From assembly GCF_001027285.1 (NCBI RefSeq), contig NZ_CP011509.1, positions 7,960,501-8,024,500 of the forward strand: DNA of 64,000 nt. The letters run 5' to 3'. This stretch comes from Archangium gephyra. GTDB taxonomy: Bacteria; Myxococcota; Myxococcia; Myxococcales; Myxococcaceae. A program made the translations under genes and the position numbers. The notes below the pieces were generated by a model that was not told the origin of the DNA, ran no database searches, and worked only from the letters and a program-made list of their open reading frames with translations. This document shows positions 15,996-24,391 of this stretch, one piece after another (position 1 is the stretch's first letter; each line of letters opens with the position of its first letter).

Positions 15996-16382
15996 TCAGG
16001 ACACGGCGATGGCGTCGATCTCCACCTTGGAGCCGCGGGGCAGCGCGGCCACCTGCACCGTGGCGCGGGCCGGGGGCGCCCCGGGGAAGTAGCGGCCGTA
16101 GACCTCGTTCACCTTGGTGAAGTCACCCAGGTCGGTGAGGAAGATGGTGCAGCGCACCACGTGCGAGAAGTCCAGGCCGGAGGCCTTCAGCACCGCCTCC
16201 AGGTTCTTCATCACCTGCTCGGCCTGGTCGACGACGTCCCCCTCCACCATCTGCATCGTCTTGGGGTTCAGGGGGATCTGCCCGGACAGGAAGGTCATCT
16301 TCCCGGAGTCCACCTGCACGGCCTGCGAATAGGGGCCAATCGCCTTGGGCGCGTCGTCGGAGTGCACAATCTTGCGAGCCAT
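15996..16382 (-). CDS. ridA: RidA-family enamine/imine deaminase
   Basis: 128 residues. Hydrolyses reactive 2-aminoacrylate and related enamines released by PLP enzymes. The start MARKIVHSDDAPKAIGPYSQ and the motif GPYSQAV are typical. The substrate-binding Arg lies in PARATVQVAALPRGSKVEIDAIA near the C-terminus, the YjgF/RidA signature. The ATG at 16382 has GAGGTG eight bases upstream. A further 22 codons are open upstream but match nothing in the family. It stands alone between a terminator and an untranslated region, downstream of and in the same direction as the RelA/SpoT homologue, 217 bp from it. Confidence 0.93.
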   Translation of the reverse strand: MARKIVHSDDAPKAIGPYSQAVQVDSGKMTFLSGQIPLNPKTMQMVEGDVVDQAEQVMKNLEAVLKASGLDFSHVVRCTIFLTDLGDFTKVNEVYGRYFPGAPPARATVQVAALPRGSKVEIDAIAVS

Positions 16383-16549
16383 GAGTTCACCTCGGATACG
16401 AGGCGGCCAGGAGCGGCCGCGCGTCCGCGGCGGCTCTAGCACCTGCACGGCGGGCGGCCAACCCCTTGGAGGGCTGGGGCGCGAAGTGGAGAACGGTGAC
16501 GGGCACCCTCACCCCGGGGGGCTTGCCCCCCTTTGAACGACGGGGGGAT

Positions 16550-16568
16550 CCTCTCCCGGGGGGAGAGG
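16550..16568. repeat. Dispersed CCCTCTCCC hairpin, copy a
   Basis: CCTCTCCC-GGG-GGGAGAGG, extended to nine pairs by a T-G pair. It lies 31 bp past the relA stop. A piece of the family flank, ACCCTCACCCC, sits at 16504-16514, separated from the hairpin by an extra G6C-TT-GC6 inverted repeat (16516-16531). Confidence 0.7.
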
Positions 16569-16599
16569 GAGAGGAGTGACGGCGCCCGCCTCCAGAAGC

Positions 16600-18828
16600 T
16601 CAGATGCGCTCGACGGAGTAGACGCCCGGCAGACGCTCGATGGTGCGCATCAGATCGGTGAGCTGCTTGAGGTCGGAGATGGTGACCTCGAAGGTGTTCA
16701 CCGCCCGATCATCCCCCGTGGCCCGGCAGTTGGCCTGGGAGATGTTCACACCCTTCTTCGAGAAGGTGTTGGAGATGTCCGCCAGCAGGCCCGTCCGGTC
16801 CGCCGTCAGCACGCGCAGGGTGACGGGCCGCTTGAAGTCGCCCCGCACGTCCCACGACACGTCCACGCGGCGCTCGGGATCCGTGGCCAGCGCCTTGTCG
16901 CAGCCCACCGTGTGCACCGTCACGCCCCGGCCCCGGGTGATGAAGCCCGCGATGGGATCGCCCGGCACCGGGTTGCAACAGCGTCCGAAGCGCACCAGCA
17001 CGTCGTCCACGCCGCCGATCTGCACCCCGCTGCTGCTCTGCTTCCCCACCAGCTTCTTGGCGAAGTCGGTGACCCTCGACAGGCCCGGCAGCATGCTGCT
17101 GCTCCCGCTCCCGCCGCTGCCCGACGTCTGGGCCTCCGCCGACGTGCCCTTGCCATCGCCCGAGCCCGCCGCCAGCTTCTCCGGCGGCACCACACGGGCA
17201 ATCACCTGGTTGGGCACCACCTTGCCGTAGCCCAGGGCCACCAGCAGGTCGTCCTCCACCCGGAAGCCGAGCTCCTCGCAGGTCTTCTTCAGCGCGCCGG
17301 TCTTCAGCAGCTTGTTGAAGTTGAGCTGGTAGCGCTTGAGCTCCCGCTCCAGCAGCTCGCGGCCCAGTTGCAGGCTCTTCTCGCGCTGCTGCTGCTTGAT
17401 GAAGGCACGGATGCGCTGCTGGGCCCGGCTCGTCTTGACGAAGGTGAGCCAGTCCTTGGACGGGTGCGCCTGGGGGCTGGTGAGCACCTCCACCGTGTCC
17501 CCGTTCTTCAGCTTGTAGCGCAGCGGGACGATCTTCCCGTTCACCTTGGCGCCCACGCACCGGCCACCCACGTCCGAGTGGATGGCGTAGGCGAAGTCCA
17601 CCGGCGTGGCCCCGCGCGGCAGGCTCTTCACGTCCCCCTTGGGGGTGAAGACGAAGACCTCGTCGGTGAAGAGGTCCACCTTCACCGTCTCGAGGAACTC
17701 CTTGGGATCCTTGAGGTCCTGCTGCCACTCCATGAGCTGGCGCAGCCAGGCGAACTTCTCGTCGTCCTTGCTGACGGTGAGGGCCTTGCCCTCCTTGTAT
17801 GCCCAGTGCGCCGCGATGCCCTCCTCGGCCACCTTGTGCATCTCCGGGGTGCGGATCTGCACCTCGATGCGCTCGCCCAGCGGCCCCACCACCGTCGTGT
17901 GCAACGACTGGTACATGTTGGGCTTGGGGATGGCGATGAAGTCCTTGAAGCGCCCCGGCACCGGCTTCCACAGCTGGTGCACCAGGCCCAGCGCCTCGTA
18001 GCAGCTGGGCACCGCGGGCATGAGGATGCGGAAGGCGATGATGTCGTGGATCTGCTCGAACTCGATCCCCTGCGACTTCATCTTCTTGTAGATGCTGTAG
18101 ACGTGCTTGAAGCGGCCACTCACGTCGCCCTTCAAGCCGCGCTCCTCCAGCTTGCTGCGCACGAGGTCGCTCACGTCATCGATGTACTTCTCCCGCTCCT
18201 TCTTGCGCTTGTTGAGCTTGTCCTGCAGCGCGACGAAGTCCTGGGGCTTGACGTAGCGGAAGGACAGGTCCTCCAGCTCCGTCTTGATCCAGCTGATGCC
18301 CAGGCGGTTGGCCAGCGGCGCGTAGATGTCCAGGGTCTCCTGGGCAATGCGGCGCTGCTTCTCCTCGGCCATGTGATCCAGCGTCCGCATGTTGTGCGTG
18401 CGGTCCGCCAGCTTCACGAGGATGACGCGGATGTCCTGCGCCATCGCGATGATCATCTTGCGGAAGTTCTCCGCCTGCTTCTCCTCCTGGGAGAGCGTGG
18501 CCGAGGCCGAGAACTTGGACAGCTTGGTCACCCCGTCCACCAGCTGGGCGACCTCAGGGCCGAAGAGCTCCGTGAGCTCCTCGGCGGTGGCGAGCGTGTC
18601 CTCGATGGTGTCGTGGAGCAGGCCCGTGACAATGGAGGCCTCATCCAACTTCAGCTCCGCCAGGAGGCCAGCGACCTCGAGCGGATGGATGAGATAAGGC
18701 TCTCCCGACTTGCGTAGTTGGCCCTGATGTACCTTGGCCGAGTAGACGTACGCCTTCTTGATGATGTCCAGATCGGGGTCCGGATGATAGGAGGCAACCC
18801 GCTGGAGGATGTCGTTGAGGCGAATCAT
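16600..18828 (-). CDS. relA: RelA/SpoT homologue, bifunctional (p)ppGpp synthetase/hydrolase
   Basis: 742 residues from MIRLNDILQRVASYHP. It makes and degrades the stringent-response alarmone. In order: HD hydrolase domain with HPLEVA and HDTIEDT; synthetase domain with RFKHVYSIYKKM, DIIAFRIL and GRFKDFIAIPKPNMYQSLHTTV; TGS domain (VFVFTPKGDVKSLPRGATPVDFAYAIHSDVG); a helical/zinc-finger-like region with GRCCNPVPGDPI; and a C-terminal ACT domain ending LPGVYSVERI. All HD and synthetase motifs are intact, so both activities are expected. A Ser/Gly-rich insert (GSGGSGSSS) separates the helical region from the RIS part. A GTG start 48 bp upstream is possible. In M. xanthus the RelA homologue triggers starvation-induced development. 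DksA, its usual partner on RNA polymerase, is encoded 4 kb away. Confidence 0.96.
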   Translation of the reverse strand: MIRLNDILQRVASYHPDPDLDIIKKAYVYSAKVHQGQLRKSGEPYLIHPLEVAGLLAELKLDEASIVTGLLHDTIEDTLATAEELTELFGPEVAQLVDGVTKLSKFSASATLSQEEKQAENFRKMIIAMAQDIRVILVKLADRTHNMRTLDHMAEEKQRRIAQETLDIYAPLANRLGISWIKTELEDLSFRYVKPQDFVALQDKLNKRKKEREKYIDDVSDLVRSKLEERGLKGDVSGRFKHVYSIYKKMKSQGIEFEQIHDIIAFRILMPAVPSCYEALGLVHQLWKPVPGRFKDFIAIPKPNMYQSLHTTVVGPLGERIEVQIRTPEMHKVAEEGIAAHWAYKEGKALTVSKDDEKFAWLRQLMEWQQDLKDPKEFLETVKVDLFTDEVFVFTPKGDVKSLPRGATPVDFAYAIHSDVGGRCVGAKVNGKIVPLRYKLKNGDTVEVLTSPQAHPSKDWLTFVKTSRAQQRIRAFIKQQQREKSLQLGRELLERELKRYQLNFNKLLKTGALKKTCEELGFRVEDDLLVALGYGKVVPNQVIARVVPPEKLAAGSGDGKGTSAEAQTSGSGGSGSSSMLPGLSRVTDFAKKLVGKQSSSGVQIGGVDDVLVRFGRCCNPVPGDPIAGFITRGRGVTVHTVGCDKALATDPERRVDVSWDVRGDFKRPVTLRVLTADRTGLLADISNTFSKKGVNISQANCRATGDDRAVNTFEVTISDLKQLTDLMRTIERLPGVYSVERI

Positions 18829-18907
18829 CGAATCGTCAGCAATGCTAACTGCCGCCCCCAGGGGGGGCAACGTCACAACCTCGGGATTCGCTCGGGACTC
18901 GCTTTCG

Positions 18908-18937
18908 TTGACCCGGCGTTACAGCCACTCCTAGAGT
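18908..18937 (+). promoter_or_regulatory. Candidate sigma-70 promoter for the FHA gene
   Basis: TTGACC (18908-18913), 18-bp spacer, TAGAGT (18932-18937). The -10 ends only 10 bp before the ATG at 18948 and there is no Shine-Dalgarno. If real, the transcript would be leaderless or nearly so. Read by eye, weak to moderate match. Confidence 0.35.
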
Positions 18938-18947
18938 CGATCTGCCC

Positions 18948-20032
18948 ATGTCACAGCTCCTGCTGTCCGCCCTTGCCGTGGTCTGCCCGAACTGTGACGG
19001 CTACAACCCCCCTCGCGCCGAGGTCTGCGCGAGCTGCGGCACCTCGCTGAGCGAGGCGCCGGCCACGGCGAAGCCGCCACCGTCGAGGACCCCGCCCGCC
19101 TCCTCTCCGGGCAAGCCCGGTTCCGGTGTCTCCCGGATGCCCGTGGGGACGGGCCGTCCGCCCGAGTCCCCGCCTGGTCTGCGTCCGGCCTCCTCCCGGA
19201 CCCCGGCCCCCGTGGCCTCGGCCGGAGGGATTCCCCTGGCCAGCCGCGCCGCGCCCGGAGTGGCGGCCCCCCGCTCCCCGGTGGCTCCCCTGCCCTTGAC
19301 GCGCCCCGCCGCGCCTTCGGCCCCCCCGTGGGTGCGCCCAAGCCGGCCGCCGCGCCCGCCTCGGGAGCCCGTCCCGCCCCCGCCGCCTCCCGCTTCGGCC
19401 TGGCCGTCGTCGCCGGCACCACCCGAGGCCAGCGCTTCAAGCTGCCCGTCACCGGCTGCACCGTGGGCCGGACCCGCGGGGCCATCCTCTTCGCCGACGA
19501 CGTCTTCGTCTCCGCCCAGCACGCCACCTTCCTCATCAAGGACAACGTGCTGCATGTGCGCGATGAGTCCAGCGCCTCGGGCGTCTATGTCACCATCCCC
19601 GGTGCCGAGACGATCCTGCCCCTGTCCTTCTTCAGTGCGGGCCAGCGCCTCTTCCGATTCCTCGGCAAGCTCGAGGCCCCGCCGCCCCTCGCCGGGCGCC
19701 CTACCGTCTACGGTGCCCCCGTCCCTCCCGGGCAGGGCGTCTACGGGGTGGAGGAAGTCCTCGTGGGCGGCCGCAGTGGCCGCACGGTGGTGACGTCCAC
19801 GCCGCTGCTGACCATCGGCCAGGCCAACTGCGACTTCAGCTATGCGCAGGAGGAGGGACTGGCCGGCCGGCACTGCGAGCTGAGCTTCACTCCCGCGGGT
19901 GCCCAGCTGCGAGATCTCTCCGGAGGCCTCGGTACCTACGTGCGCATCGCCCCCTCGGTGGAGCGGCCGTTGCGTCCCGGAGATCGCGTGCGCCTGGGCC
20001 AGCACATCGTCCAGGTCGAACTGATGGGCTGA
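18948..20032 (+). CDS. Zinc-ribbon plus FHA-domain protein, split by an apparent -1 frameshift at a C7 run
   Basis: The N-terminal part is in one frame: MSQLLLSALAVVCPNCDGY with a second CASC gives a CxxC-x14-CxxC zinc ribbon, then a long Pro/Ala linker. The FHA part is in the -1 frame: RFGLAVVAGTTRGQRFKLPVTG opens the domain, VGRTRGAILFADDVFVSAQHATF supplies the phosphothreonine-binding Arg and SxxH, and a second FHA-like domain (GRHCELSF...GLGTYVRIA) follows. The frames join most economically at seven C (19321-19327), where one more C gives SAPPVGAPKPAA and a 361-residue protein. The linker reads well as Pro/Ala on both sides, and the neighbour at 22078 has the same ribbon-FHA-FHA plan unbroken. 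Read straight, the first frame ends at 19793 without a domain. Sequencing slip, true mutation or programmed slippage are all possible. Confidence 0.7.
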
Positions 20033-20047
20033 GGCTCGGGCCGGGGG

Positions 20048-22024
20048 CTAGCGGCTCCCGGCGGCCGAGGCCAGCTGCGGCTCCTTGAGCAGCAGGGTGG
20101 CGCGGGCCTGGGAGGCCGGCAGGTCACGCAGGTGACGCTTCCACCAGGCGCGCGCCTCCTCGTGCTTGTCGAGCGCCCAGTACAGCTCGCCCAGAATCAG
20201 TGACAGCTCCGGCGACGGAACGGCGGCGAAGGCCGCCGAGTACTCGGTGGCGGCCGCTTCGAGGTCGCCGCTCTTGAAGGCGGTGTACCCGGCCTGCTGC
20301 CGGCGCTGCGCCTCCCGGGGGTTGCGCTTGTCGGCGGGAATGTCCTGCTCGTACAGCGGCACGCCGGGGGCGGGGACGTAGGCCCCGGACTCCTGGCCCG
20401 GGATGGGGGCGTTCTTCGGCGGGACGAAGGGCTGCTCCAGGGACTGGTTGCGCCAGTTCGTGTACATCCACCAGGCCACGAGGCCGAGCGTCACCAGCGC
20501 CAGGGTGAGGACGAAGGCCTTGAGGAAGCCGAAGTTGCCGCCCGCGTCGGGCACGGTGGCGACGAGGGCCTCCGTCTTGTCGTGCATGATCGCCGTATCA
20601 GGCGTCTGCGAGCGCTCCACGAGCGAGCGCTCGGTGGTGGCGCGCTCGAGCGGGGGCCGCTCCGGCGGGAAACGATCGGTCGCGGAACGCACGGCGGCGA
20701 GGGGCGCGGGGTGGGGCCGCTCGCGCTCCGGCGGAGGCCGGCTCGGAGGAGCGAGCTGCGTGCGCTCCGCCGAGGCACGGGCCAGGGCGGCGCCGGGCGG
20801 CATCCGCTCGGACACGGGCTGCATGCGCTCGGGCATGGCGCGCACGGTGGCATCGGACTCGCCGCCCCAACCCGGGTCGGTGAGCTCCGTGCTCACGCCG
20901 GTGGGAGGCGGTGTGGCCCTGCGCGGCAGCGGCGCGAGCACGCCCGGGGCGGGAGCGCCGCGGCGGACGGCGGGCGAGGCGTTGGAGCGGCGCTCGCGCT
21001 CCTTCTCCACGGCGAGCAGCTCGGCCTTGAAGGCCTCGGCGTCCTGCGGCCGGTCATCCGGGCTCTTCGAGAGGGCCCGCATGATGAGCCGCTCCATGGC
21101 GGGCGACACGCGGATGTCCGAGCGCTTGCGCGACGGAGGAAGGGGCTCCTCGGTGAGGTGCTTGGTGGCGTAGCCCACGGCCGAGTCGGACTCGAAGGGC
21201 AGCCGGCCGGTGAGGAGCTGGTAGAGGATGACGCCCACGGCGTACAGGTCCGAGCGGTGATCCAGCGTGGCGCCACGCGCCTGCTCGGGGGACATGTACT
21301 CGGGGGTGCCGCAGACGAAGCCGGTGCGCGTGAGGGCGGGACCCTCGCCCTCGGCGTCCTGGATCTTCGCGATGCCGAAGTCGAGCACCTTCACGAAGTC
21401 CGGCTCGTTGCGGCGCTGCTCCACCATGATGTTCTCGGGCTTGAGGTCCCGGTGGATGACGCCGGCGTTGTGCGCGTCGTAGAGGGCGGAGAGCACCTGG
21501 CTGACGATGCGGACGATGCGCGGCTCGGGGAGCGGACCGTCCTTGCTGAGCACGGTGTGCAGGTCCTGCCCCGGGACGAACTCCATCGCGATGAAGAGGG
21601 CGCCGTCCTCGGCGATGCCGAAGTCGAGGATGCTGATGGAGTTGGCGTGGTTGAGGCGGCTGGCGGCCTTGGCCTCGCGCTTGAAGCGGGCGACGGTGCG
21701 GTCATCGCCCAGCAGCGTGTGACGCAGCACCTTGAGCACCACCAGCTTGTCCAGGGTCACCTGGCGGGCGCGGTACACCTTGCCCATGCCGCCCTCACCG
21801 ATGAGGGCCTCCACCTGGTACTTCTGGGCGATGGTGCGGCCGATGTACTCGTCCGGCTCCCCACGCGAGAGGGGGGAGTCACAGGAGGGGCAATACTTCG
21901 AGGCGTCACCGGCGTCAGCGCCGCAGCTGGGGCAATGCAAGGGGGGCTTCCCGGAATGCAGGAGTCGGGTGTGGGGCCCCGAACTTCCCACGAGCGTCGG
22001 GTTGCCCGCAAGGTGGACGGGCAA
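20048..22024 (-). CDS. Membrane-anchored Ser/Thr protein kinase with N-terminal zinc ribbon
   Basis: 658 residues. Zinc ribbon CPSCGADAGDASKYCPSC at 31-48. Kinase domain about 69-335: glycine loop GEGGMGKVY (76-84), Lys98, HRDLKPEN with catalytic Asp193, DFG at 215-217, and GTPEYMSPEQ in the activation segment, so it should be active. A ~170-residue Pro/Arg/Glu-rich juxtamembrane region follows, then one transmembrane helix (FVLTLALVTLGLVAWWMY) and a C-terminal domain with TPR-like helices (AGYTAFKSGDLEAAATEYSAAF). FHA proteins encoded on both sides are natural readers of its phosphothreonines. The TTG start at 22024 is uncertain; a TTG at 21940, directly before the ribbon, is a good alternative. 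Confidence 0.93.
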   Translation of the reverse strand: MPVHLAGNPTLVGSSGPHTRLLHSGKPPLHCPSCGADAGDASKYCPSCDSPLSRGEPDEYIGRTIAQKYQVEALIGEGGMGKVYRARQVTLDKLVVLKVLRHTLLGDDRTVARFKREAKAASRLNHANSISILDFGIAEDGALFIAMEFVPGQDLHTVLSKDGPLPEPRIVRIVSQVLSALYDAHNAGVIHRDLKPENIMVEQRRNEPDFVKVLDFGIAKIQDAEGEGPALTRTGFVCGTPEYMSPEQARGATLDHRSDLYAVGVILYQLLTGRLPFESDSAVGYATKHLTEEPLPPSRKRSDIRVSPAMERLIMRALSKSPDDRPQDAEAFKAELLAVEKERERRSNASPAVRRGAPAPGVLAPLPRRATPPPTGVSTELTDPGWGGESDATVRAMPERMQPVSERMPPGAALARASAERTQLAPPSRPPPERERPHPAPLAAVRSATDRFPPERPPLERATTERSLVERSQTPDTAIMHDKTEALVATVPDAGGNFGFLKAFVLTLALVTLGLVAWWMYTNWRNQSLEQPFVPPKNAPIPGQESGAYVPAPGVPLYEQDIPADKRNPREAQRRQQAGYTAFKSGDLEAAATEYSAAFAAVPSPELSLILGELYWALDKHEEARAWWKRHLRDLPASQARATLLLKEPQLASAAGSR

Positions 22025-22077
22025 TGTTCAGCGCCCGAGCAACCCCCGGCCGGGCTTGATATGTACCTCTGCCCGCC

Positions 22078-22836
22078 ATGGCCTCCTACTGCCCCCGTTG
22101 CGACGCCGAGAATCCCGACTCCGCCTCCACCTGCCACGCCTGTGGCTCGCCCATGCGCTCCGGCACCATGGTGATGGCCGCTCCGAAGCTGGCGGCCAGG
22201 CCCCAGGTGGCCCTCCGGGTGGTCCGGGCGGACGGCGGCCCCGAGTCGGTGGTGCGGATGACCGGGGACACCCTCACCTGCGGCCCCCAGGGGGACCTGG
22301 CGCTGACGGATGACCCCTTCATCATGCCCGAGCAGGCGCGCTTCTTCTTCTCGGGGGGGCGGCTGGCGGTGGAGGACGTGGGAGGCGCCAACGGCGTCTT
22401 CGTGCGCCTGCGCCAGGAGCGCGAGCTGCCGGTGGGCGGAGAGCTGCGCCTGGGACGGCAGCGGCTGGTGCTCGAGCCCATTCCCGCCGCGGCGGTGGGC
22501 CCGGGTGGCGCCCACATCTGGGGCTCGACGGATCCGGGCTACCGGCTGCGGCTGGTACAGATCCTGGAGGGGGGGCTGCGCGGGGCGGCCTTCCCGCTCA
22601 AGGAAGGCGACAACCAGCTGGGGCGCGAGCAGGGGGAGATCACCTTTCCCACGGACGGCTTCGTCTCGGGGCGTCACGCGCTGCTGAGTGTGAAGCAGGA
22701 CCGTCTGCGGGTGCGGGACGTGGGTTCGTCCAACGGCACGTTCATCCGGCTGACCGGTCCGGTCTTCGTGGACAACGGGGACCACTTCCTCATCGGCCGC
22801 CAGCTGCTCCGGGTGGAGATCCAACTGGCGGCCTGA
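22078..22836 (+). CDS. Zinc-ribbon protein with two FHA domains
   Basis: 252 residues. MASYCPRCDAENPDSASTCHACGSP is a zinc ribbon (C5, C8, C19, C22). The first FHA-like domain (about 42-140: ALRVVRADGG, GGANGVFVRL) has a weakened binding loop. The second (about 150-250) has the full set LGREQGEITFPTDGFVSGRHALL and VGSSNGTFIRL, so it should bind phosphothreonine. The start is 53 bp from the divergent kinase gene, and no Shine-Dalgarno is evident. Likely a cytoplasmic reader or scaffold for that kinase. The paralogue at 18948 has the same plan. Confidence 0.9.
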   Translation: MASYCPRCDAENPDSASTCHACGSPMRSGTMVMAAPKLAARPQVALRVVRADGGPESVVRMTGDTLTCGPQGDLALTDDPFIMPEQARFFFSGGRLAVEDVGGANGVFVRLRQERELPVGGELRLGRQRLVLEPIPAAAVGPGGAHIWGSTDPGYRLRLVQILEGGLRGAAFPLKEGDNQLGREQGEITFPTDGFVSGRHALLSVKQDRLRVRDVGSSNGTFIRLTGPVFVDNGDHFLIGRQLLRVEIQLAA

Positions 22837-22900
22837 CGAGCGGCAGGAGCGCCTTCACGCGGGCCCGTGCGTGGGGGAGCGCCCCTGCCCTGCCACGGCG

Positions 22901-23263
22901 TCAGCCGTAGGACTTCTCCTTCTTCTCCTGCTCCTCCTTGCAGCGGATGCAGAGCGTGGTCACAGGCCGCGCCTCCAGCCGCTTGGGGGAGATCTCCTCC
23001 TCGCACCGCTCGCAGATGCCGAAGGTGCCCTCCTCGATGCGGGTCAGGGCCCGATCGATCTTCTGCATCAGGAACTTCTCGCGGTCGCGCAGCCGGAACG
23101 CCATCGACTGGGCATACTCGGAAGAGGCCTGATCGATCTCGTCGGGGAGATCATCGGTGTCGAAGCTGGCTTCCTCCACCAGCGTCTTCTTGGCGCTCTC
23201 CAGCAGGCTCGTCTTGCTGTCCTCGAGCATCTTCTTGTAACGCTTGAGATCTTTCTGGTTCAC
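22901..23263 (-). CDS. dksA: DksA/TraR-family RNA polymerase-binding protein
   Basis: 120 residues. It enters the RNA polymerase secondary channel and works with ppGpp on promoter choice. The coiled-coil segment begins NQKDLKRYKKMLEDSKTSLL. The tip carries the acidic DxxDxA motif as DEIDQA, the residues that act at the active site. The C-terminal zinc finger is C-x2-C-x17-C-x2-C (CERC...CIRC) with the diagnostic RLEARPVTTLC. It is shorter than E. coli DksA (151) at the N-terminus. The GTG start is chosen because the 24 codons upstream are not family-like. A ppGpp synthetase (relA) lies 4 kb upstream on the same strand. Confidence 0.93.
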   Translation of the reverse strand: MNQKDLKRYKKMLEDSKTSLLESAKKTLVEEASFDTDDLPDEIDQASSEYAQSMAFRLRDREKFLMQKIDRALTRIEEGTFGICERCEEEISPKRLEARPVTTLCIRCKEEQEKKEKSYG

Positions 23264-23398
23264 AGCCTTAGGCTCCCGTGCGGCGGGGAAATGGGCCCAA
23301 CACCCCGTAAAAAAGGGCCGGAAAGCTTTATTCACGTGCGGTCTGGTGTCAAGCAGCCCCGGACCACCTCATGAAAACAGGCGGCGAGGTCGTACCCA

Positions 23399-24280
23399 AT
23401 GAGCGATGCCTCGAAATTCGACCGGGAGTTCTTGCGAGCCGCACTCTCGCTCGCTGGGAAGGGAGACGTTGACCACTTCCTCTACATCAGCGACGTGCCC
23501 ATCGCCCCCGAGGACCTGCGCCGGCAGCTGGCGAAGCGCAAGCTCGTCTACGCGGTGACCTCTCCGCGGATCGCCGAGGAATTGTTGGCCAGTAAACAGA
23601 AGGCGCTGGTGATTCCGGCCTACGACTACTCCCGGACCGAGCGGGTGAAGGTAGCGCTCGTGTCGGCGCTCTCCCAGGGGGCCTTCAAGGAGGGGGATCT
23701 GGTGCTGTGCATGACGGGCAGGCTGGGCCGCTCGCCGGACACGCTGATGCAGATGCGCATTGGCGGCTCGCTGGACGACCGGCTGACGATCGAGGGCGTG
23801 AAGCTGGGGGACGAGTTCAACTCGCAGGTGGTGGACGCGCTCATCCAGCTGGCGCTGCAGGTGGGCCAGGAGGGCTTCGAGGGCCATCCCATCGGGACGA
23901 TCATGACGATTGGAGACCACACGAGCGTGATGGAGAAGAGCCGGCAGATGACGATCAACCCGTTCCAGGGTCTGTCGGAGGCCGAGCGCAACGTGTTGGA
24001 TCCGAAGATCCGCGAAGCCATCAAGAACTTCTCGGTGCTGGACGGGGCGTTCGTGATCCGGGAGGACGGGGTGGTGCTGGCGGCGGGGCGCTACCTGTCG
24101 GCGTCGGACGAGATGGTGAAGATTCCGATGGGCCTGGGGGCGAGACACGCGGCGGCGGCGAGCATCACGTCGACGACGAAGTGCATCGCGCTGGTGGTGA
24201 GCCAGACGTCGGGAGCGGTGAGGCTCTTCAAGGGCGGCAACATCGTGCTGGAGCTACACCAGACGGCGCGGCGCACGTAA
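23399..24280 (+). CDS. DAC-domain protein, putative c-di-AMP synthase of the DacZ-like type
   Basis: 293 residues. N-terminal alpha/beta region (1-190) with HFLYISDVPIAPEDLRRQL and VLCMTGRLG, resembling the pyruvate-kinase-like domain of archaeal DacZ. C-terminal DisA_N/DAC domain: VLDGAFVI (DGA at 215-217), AAGRYLSAS, GLGARHAAAASIT and ALVVSQTSGAVRLFKGG. DAC enzymes join two ATP into cyclic di-AMP using DGA and RHR. Here RHR reads RHA (249-251), so the last Arg is missing. The remaining motif context is very close to the family, so activity is plausible but unproven. No membrane segment or DisA DNA-binding domain. No phosphodiesterase or known c-di-AMP effector gene is nearby. ATG at 23399; convergent with the thioesterase gene. 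Confidence 0.82.
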   Translation: MSDASKFDREFLRAALSLAGKGDVDHFLYISDVPIAPEDLRRQLAKRKLVYAVTSPRIAEELLASKQKALVIPAYDYSRTERVKVALVSALSQGAFKEGDLVLCMTGRLGRSPDTLMQMRIGGSLDDRLTIEGVKLGDEFNSQVVDALIQLALQVGQEGFEGHPIGTIMTIGDHTSVMEKSRQMTINPFQGLSEAERNVLDPKIREAIKNFSVLDGAFVIREDGVVLAAGRYLSASDEMVKIPMGLGARHAAAASITSTTKCIALVVSQTSGAVRLFKGGNIVLELHQTARRT

Positions 24281-24311
24281 CACCCCCCGCGTCCCCCACC
24301 CGTGCGTCCTC

Positions 24312-24344
24312 CCCTCGCCCCCCGGGAGAGGGACGGGGTGAGGG
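24312..24344. repeat. Dispersed CCCTCTCCC hairpin, copy b
   Basis: CCCTCGCCC-CCC-GGGAGAGGG (one mismatch between arms) followed by ACGGGGTGAGGG, the reverse complement of the flank seen in copy c. It lies 31 bp past the DAC gene, between two convergent genes. Confidence 0.7.
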
Positions 24345-24391
24345 TATCCGTCCCCCGGGTTGTGCCCCGCCGAGTCCCCGCGGTTCCGCGC

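Noticed and set aside
16576..18717. 713-codon open frame antisense to relA
   Set aside because: Low-complexity His/Leu/Arg translation. The minus strand encodes an intact RelA/SpoT.
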